Assembly (NCBI GenBank): GCA_018678395.1
Contig: JAHHMJ010000030.1
Span: 1 to 8,459 of the forward strand
Length of the DNA stretch: 8,459 nucleotides
Source: Gemmatimonadota bacterium
GTDB lineage: Bacteria > Gemmatimonadota > Gemmatimonadetes > Longimicrobiales > Gaopeijiaceae
Direction: 5' to 3'
Shown: positions 6,938-8,459 of the stretch, in pieces
Layout: each line of letters opens with the position of its first letter
Numbering within the stretch: the first letter of the stretch is position 1
Translations under genes and position numbers: made by a program
Notes under the pieces: model-generated
Told to the model about the DNA's origin: nothing
What the model saw: the letters and a program-made list of their open reading frames with translations, nothing else
Databases searched by the model: none

Positions 6938-7052
6938 GGGACGGTTACCACGAGCCACGGAGGCCTGGAGCGGGAAAGTGATGCGCACGTACCGGGAGAG
7001 GAACTCGGAGCTTGGCCACCCCGAAGACGGTTCCGCAACTGAGCGTCCTCAT
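6938..7052 (-). other. 115-bp intergenic region between the SGNH hydrolase and SnoaL-like genes
   Basis: No protein feature is credible here apart from a possible 17-codon N-terminal extension of the SnoaL-like gene from a GTG at 6988. I see no clear -35/-10 pair, and no stem followed by a T-run. The gap is large enough to contain a promoter for the downstream genes, so this may be a transcription-unit boundary. Confidence 0.3.
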
Positions 7053-7757
7053 TCAGGCGTACGCCCTCCGGATGATGCGGGCGACCCGCTCTCCCCACCC
7101 CTGATAGATCGCCGGCCCGGGATGGAAGCCGTCGGACGCCATCAGCGACGGGTCCAGTGTGAAGTGCAGGTCGACGAAGTGCGCCGAGCCCTCGGCCTGC
7201 AGCCAGTGTTGGAGCGCATCGCTGAACTGCCGTGCTCGGCGTCCGAGGTACCATCGAAGCGGCTGAGGCAGGGCGGGGAAACCGCCCATCGGCGGCAGGC
7301 CGGCCACGACGGCGAGGTCCACCCCGAAGCGCTCGCGCGCGAGCGTCAGCAGCGCCCGCTGCTGCTCCATCCAACGGGCGAGGCCGAGGCCGCGTGTGAC
7401 GTCGTTCACGCCCAGCGACGTGACGAGGACGTCGAAGGGCTCCGCGTCGAGCTGCTCGAGTCGGCGCAGCGTATGGGCCGTCGTCGCGCCCGTCTTCGCC
7501 TCGAGGTGCCACGTCACGGAGAAGTCGTCTTCGAGGCTCGCGGCGATCCGCCCGGCGAGCCCCTCGTCCTGGGTCGGCGCGCCGACGCCGGCGGCAGCCG
7601 AGTCCCCCGTGACGAGAATGCGGATCGGACGCCCCTCGCCGACCGACACCCGACGCGGTCCCGCCGCTTCGGGAAGTCGCGGGATGCGCCGCCGCGCCCG
7701 GCGCCCCTGGACCAGCAGGACCGGTCCGAGGACGACCGTGGCGAGTCCGTGGATCAC
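7053..7757 (-). CDS. SGNH/GDSL-family hydrolase with N-terminal membrane anchor
   Basis: This 234-residue SGNH-fold esterase or lipase hydrolyses ester bonds in small molecules, lipids or acylated sugars. The N-terminus (GLATVVLGPVLLVQG, about 4-18) is a hydrophobic helix followed by RRARRR, consistent with a signal anchor facing outward or an inner-leaflet anchor. Block I is GDSAAAGVGA (51-60), with S53 as nucleophile. The block II glycine is in AKTGATT (G90). Block III is GVND (116-119), with N118. Block V is DGFHPG (209-214), giving D209 and H212. All four SGNH residues are therefore present. The start is a GTG at 7757, 16 bases after the propeller stop; no in-frame ATG lies before the anchor. 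The ribosome-binding site is weak. Its closeness to a lactonase-like gene suggests joint expression. The substrate is unknown. Confidence 0.88.
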   Translation of the reverse strand: MIHGLATVVLGPVLLVQGRRARRRIPRLPEAAGPRRVSVGEGRPIRILVTGDSAAAGVGAPTQDEGLAGRIAASLEDDFSVTWHLEAKTGATTAHTLRRLEQLDAEPFDVLVTSLGVNDVTRGLGLARWMEQQRALLTLARERFGVDLAVVAGLPPMGGFPALPQPLRWYLGRRARQFSDALQHWLQAEGSAHFVDLHFTLDPSLMASDGFHPGPAIYQGWGERVARIIRRAYA

Positions 7758-7773
7758 GACCCGGGTCGTGCCC

Positions 7774-8459
7774 TCACCCGATGGGTCGGATCCAGACCTC
7801 GTCCGCCATGAAGAGCGGAACGAGGACCTGGTTTCGGGTCCGATCGATGCCGATGTCGGCCGGCGCCTCGACGTTCTCGACGATGCACGGACCCCGTCCC
7901 TCGGCGTCGATGACGAGCACGCAGTTCGAGCCCCAATCCGAGACCAGCAGGCGCCCGTCGTCCAGGGCCTCGACGCCGTCCAGCTGGGCGCCCTCGAGGG
8001 CCGGGAACCACAGCTCGGCGCCGTCGGCCGACACACTGTAGACCTCGCCACTGAAGTAGCTGACGAGGACCAGTTCGTCACCCCGCATGGTCACGCCGTT
8101 GGGGCCGCCCAGGCCGGCGTCCGCCACGATGGGCGCGTAGGCGTCACCCATGAGGTGGTAGACCGCGTCGGTGCCGGTCGGCTCGAAGGCGGCGTCCCGT
8201 CCCATGTCGGTGAAGATCACACCGGCCTCGGGGTGCGGGGTGAGGTCGTTGAGGAAGGACGCGCCGTCCACGCACACGCCGCCCTGCGGCGCGCCGGTGG
8301 CCCGATCGAAGACCCGAACGCAGTCGACGTCCGTCACGTACAGCTGATCTCCCTGGATCGCCATGCCCTTGGGTGCGCTCAACTCGACGCCCTCGGCCTC
8401 GCCGTCGATCCACTTCAGGCCGAGCACCTCGCCGTCCGGCGAGAGCCTGGAGATGAAGC
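7774..8459 (-). CDS. SMP-30/gluconolactonase-like beta-propeller protein, 3' part (start beyond the window)
   Basis: The last 227 residues of a beta-propeller protein are visible; the 5' end lies past 8459. Its strand repeats are of SMP-30/NHL type: RLSPDGEVL, PKGMAIQGDQLYVTDVDCVRVFD, FLNDLTPHPEAGVIFTD, GGPNGVTMRGDELVLVSY and LDGVEALDDGRLLVSDWGSN. In SMP-30 lactonases a divalent metal is held by a Glu, two Asn-region residues and an Asp. Here the Asn of FLND, the Asn of GPNG and the Asp of LDG occupy the corresponding strands, so a metal site is plausible but not proven. The protein could be a lactonase or simply a ligand-binding propeller. No signal peptide can be judged because the N-terminus is missing. 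The SGNH hydrolase follows at 16 bp. Confidence 0.85.
   Translation of the reverse strand, partial: FISRLSPDGEVLGLKWIDGEAEGVELSAPKGMAIQGDQLYVTDVDCVRVFDRATGAPQGGVCVDGASFLNDLTPHPEAGVIFTDMGRDAAFEPTGTDAVYHLMGDAYAPIVADAGLGGPNGVTMRGDELVLVSYFSGEVYSVSADGAELWFPALEGAQLDGVEALDDGRLLVSDWGSNCVLVIDAEGRGPCIVENVEAPADIGIDRTRNQVLVPLFMADEVWIRPIG

Noticed and set aside
1..8459. Mobile element, CRISPR array, toxin-antitoxin or phage-defence genes
   Set aside because: No direct-repeat arrays, terminal inverted repeats, integrase, transposase, nuclease, reverse transcriptase or toxin motifs were seen. All genes share similar base composition and orientation.

Overview
The window is GC-rich (well over 60% by eye). 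Every gene I can support lies on the minus strand, so transcription runs from the right edge to the left edge. A secreted S9-family peptidase, DUF6090-like single-pass membrane proteins, a DUF3667 zinc-ribbon membrane protein and frequent GTG starts suggest a free-living Gram-negative bacterium. Gemmatimonadota or a neighbouring high-GC phylum would fit, but this is inference from gene content and no marker gene proves it.

In order of transcription, the right part (about 8459 to 7053) holds the 3' part of an SMP-30/gluconolactonase-like beta-propeller gene. Sixteen bases later comes an SGNH/GDSL hydrolase with an N-terminal hydrophobic anchor, probably in the same transcript. After a 115-bp gap comes a SnoaL-like (NTF2-fold, COG4922-type) protein. 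It is followed at 31 bp by a DUF3667 zinc-ribbon multi-pass membrane protein, and at a further 71 bp by a small, unrecognised four-helix membrane protein.

After a 107-bp gap begins a very compact six-gene block (5081 to the left edge): a secreted S9 prolyl-oligopeptidase-type peptidase, a DUF6090-like protein, a VOC/glyoxalase-fold protein, a second DUF6090-like protein, a HIT-family nucleotide hydrolase, and the circularly permuted GTPase RsgA, which is cut by the window edge. Junctions in this block are +6, -4, 0, +1 and +1 bp, so it is very likely one translationally coupled operon. It joins ribosome assembly (RsgA) and nucleotide turnover (HIT) to a secreted peptidase and a duplicated family of unknown membrane proteins.

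I see no tRNA, rRNA, CRISPR array, insertion sequence, transposase or prophage gene. No convincing new defence or mobile system is visible. The most unusual element is the pair of DUF6090-like paralogues flanking the VOC gene inside the coupled operon.
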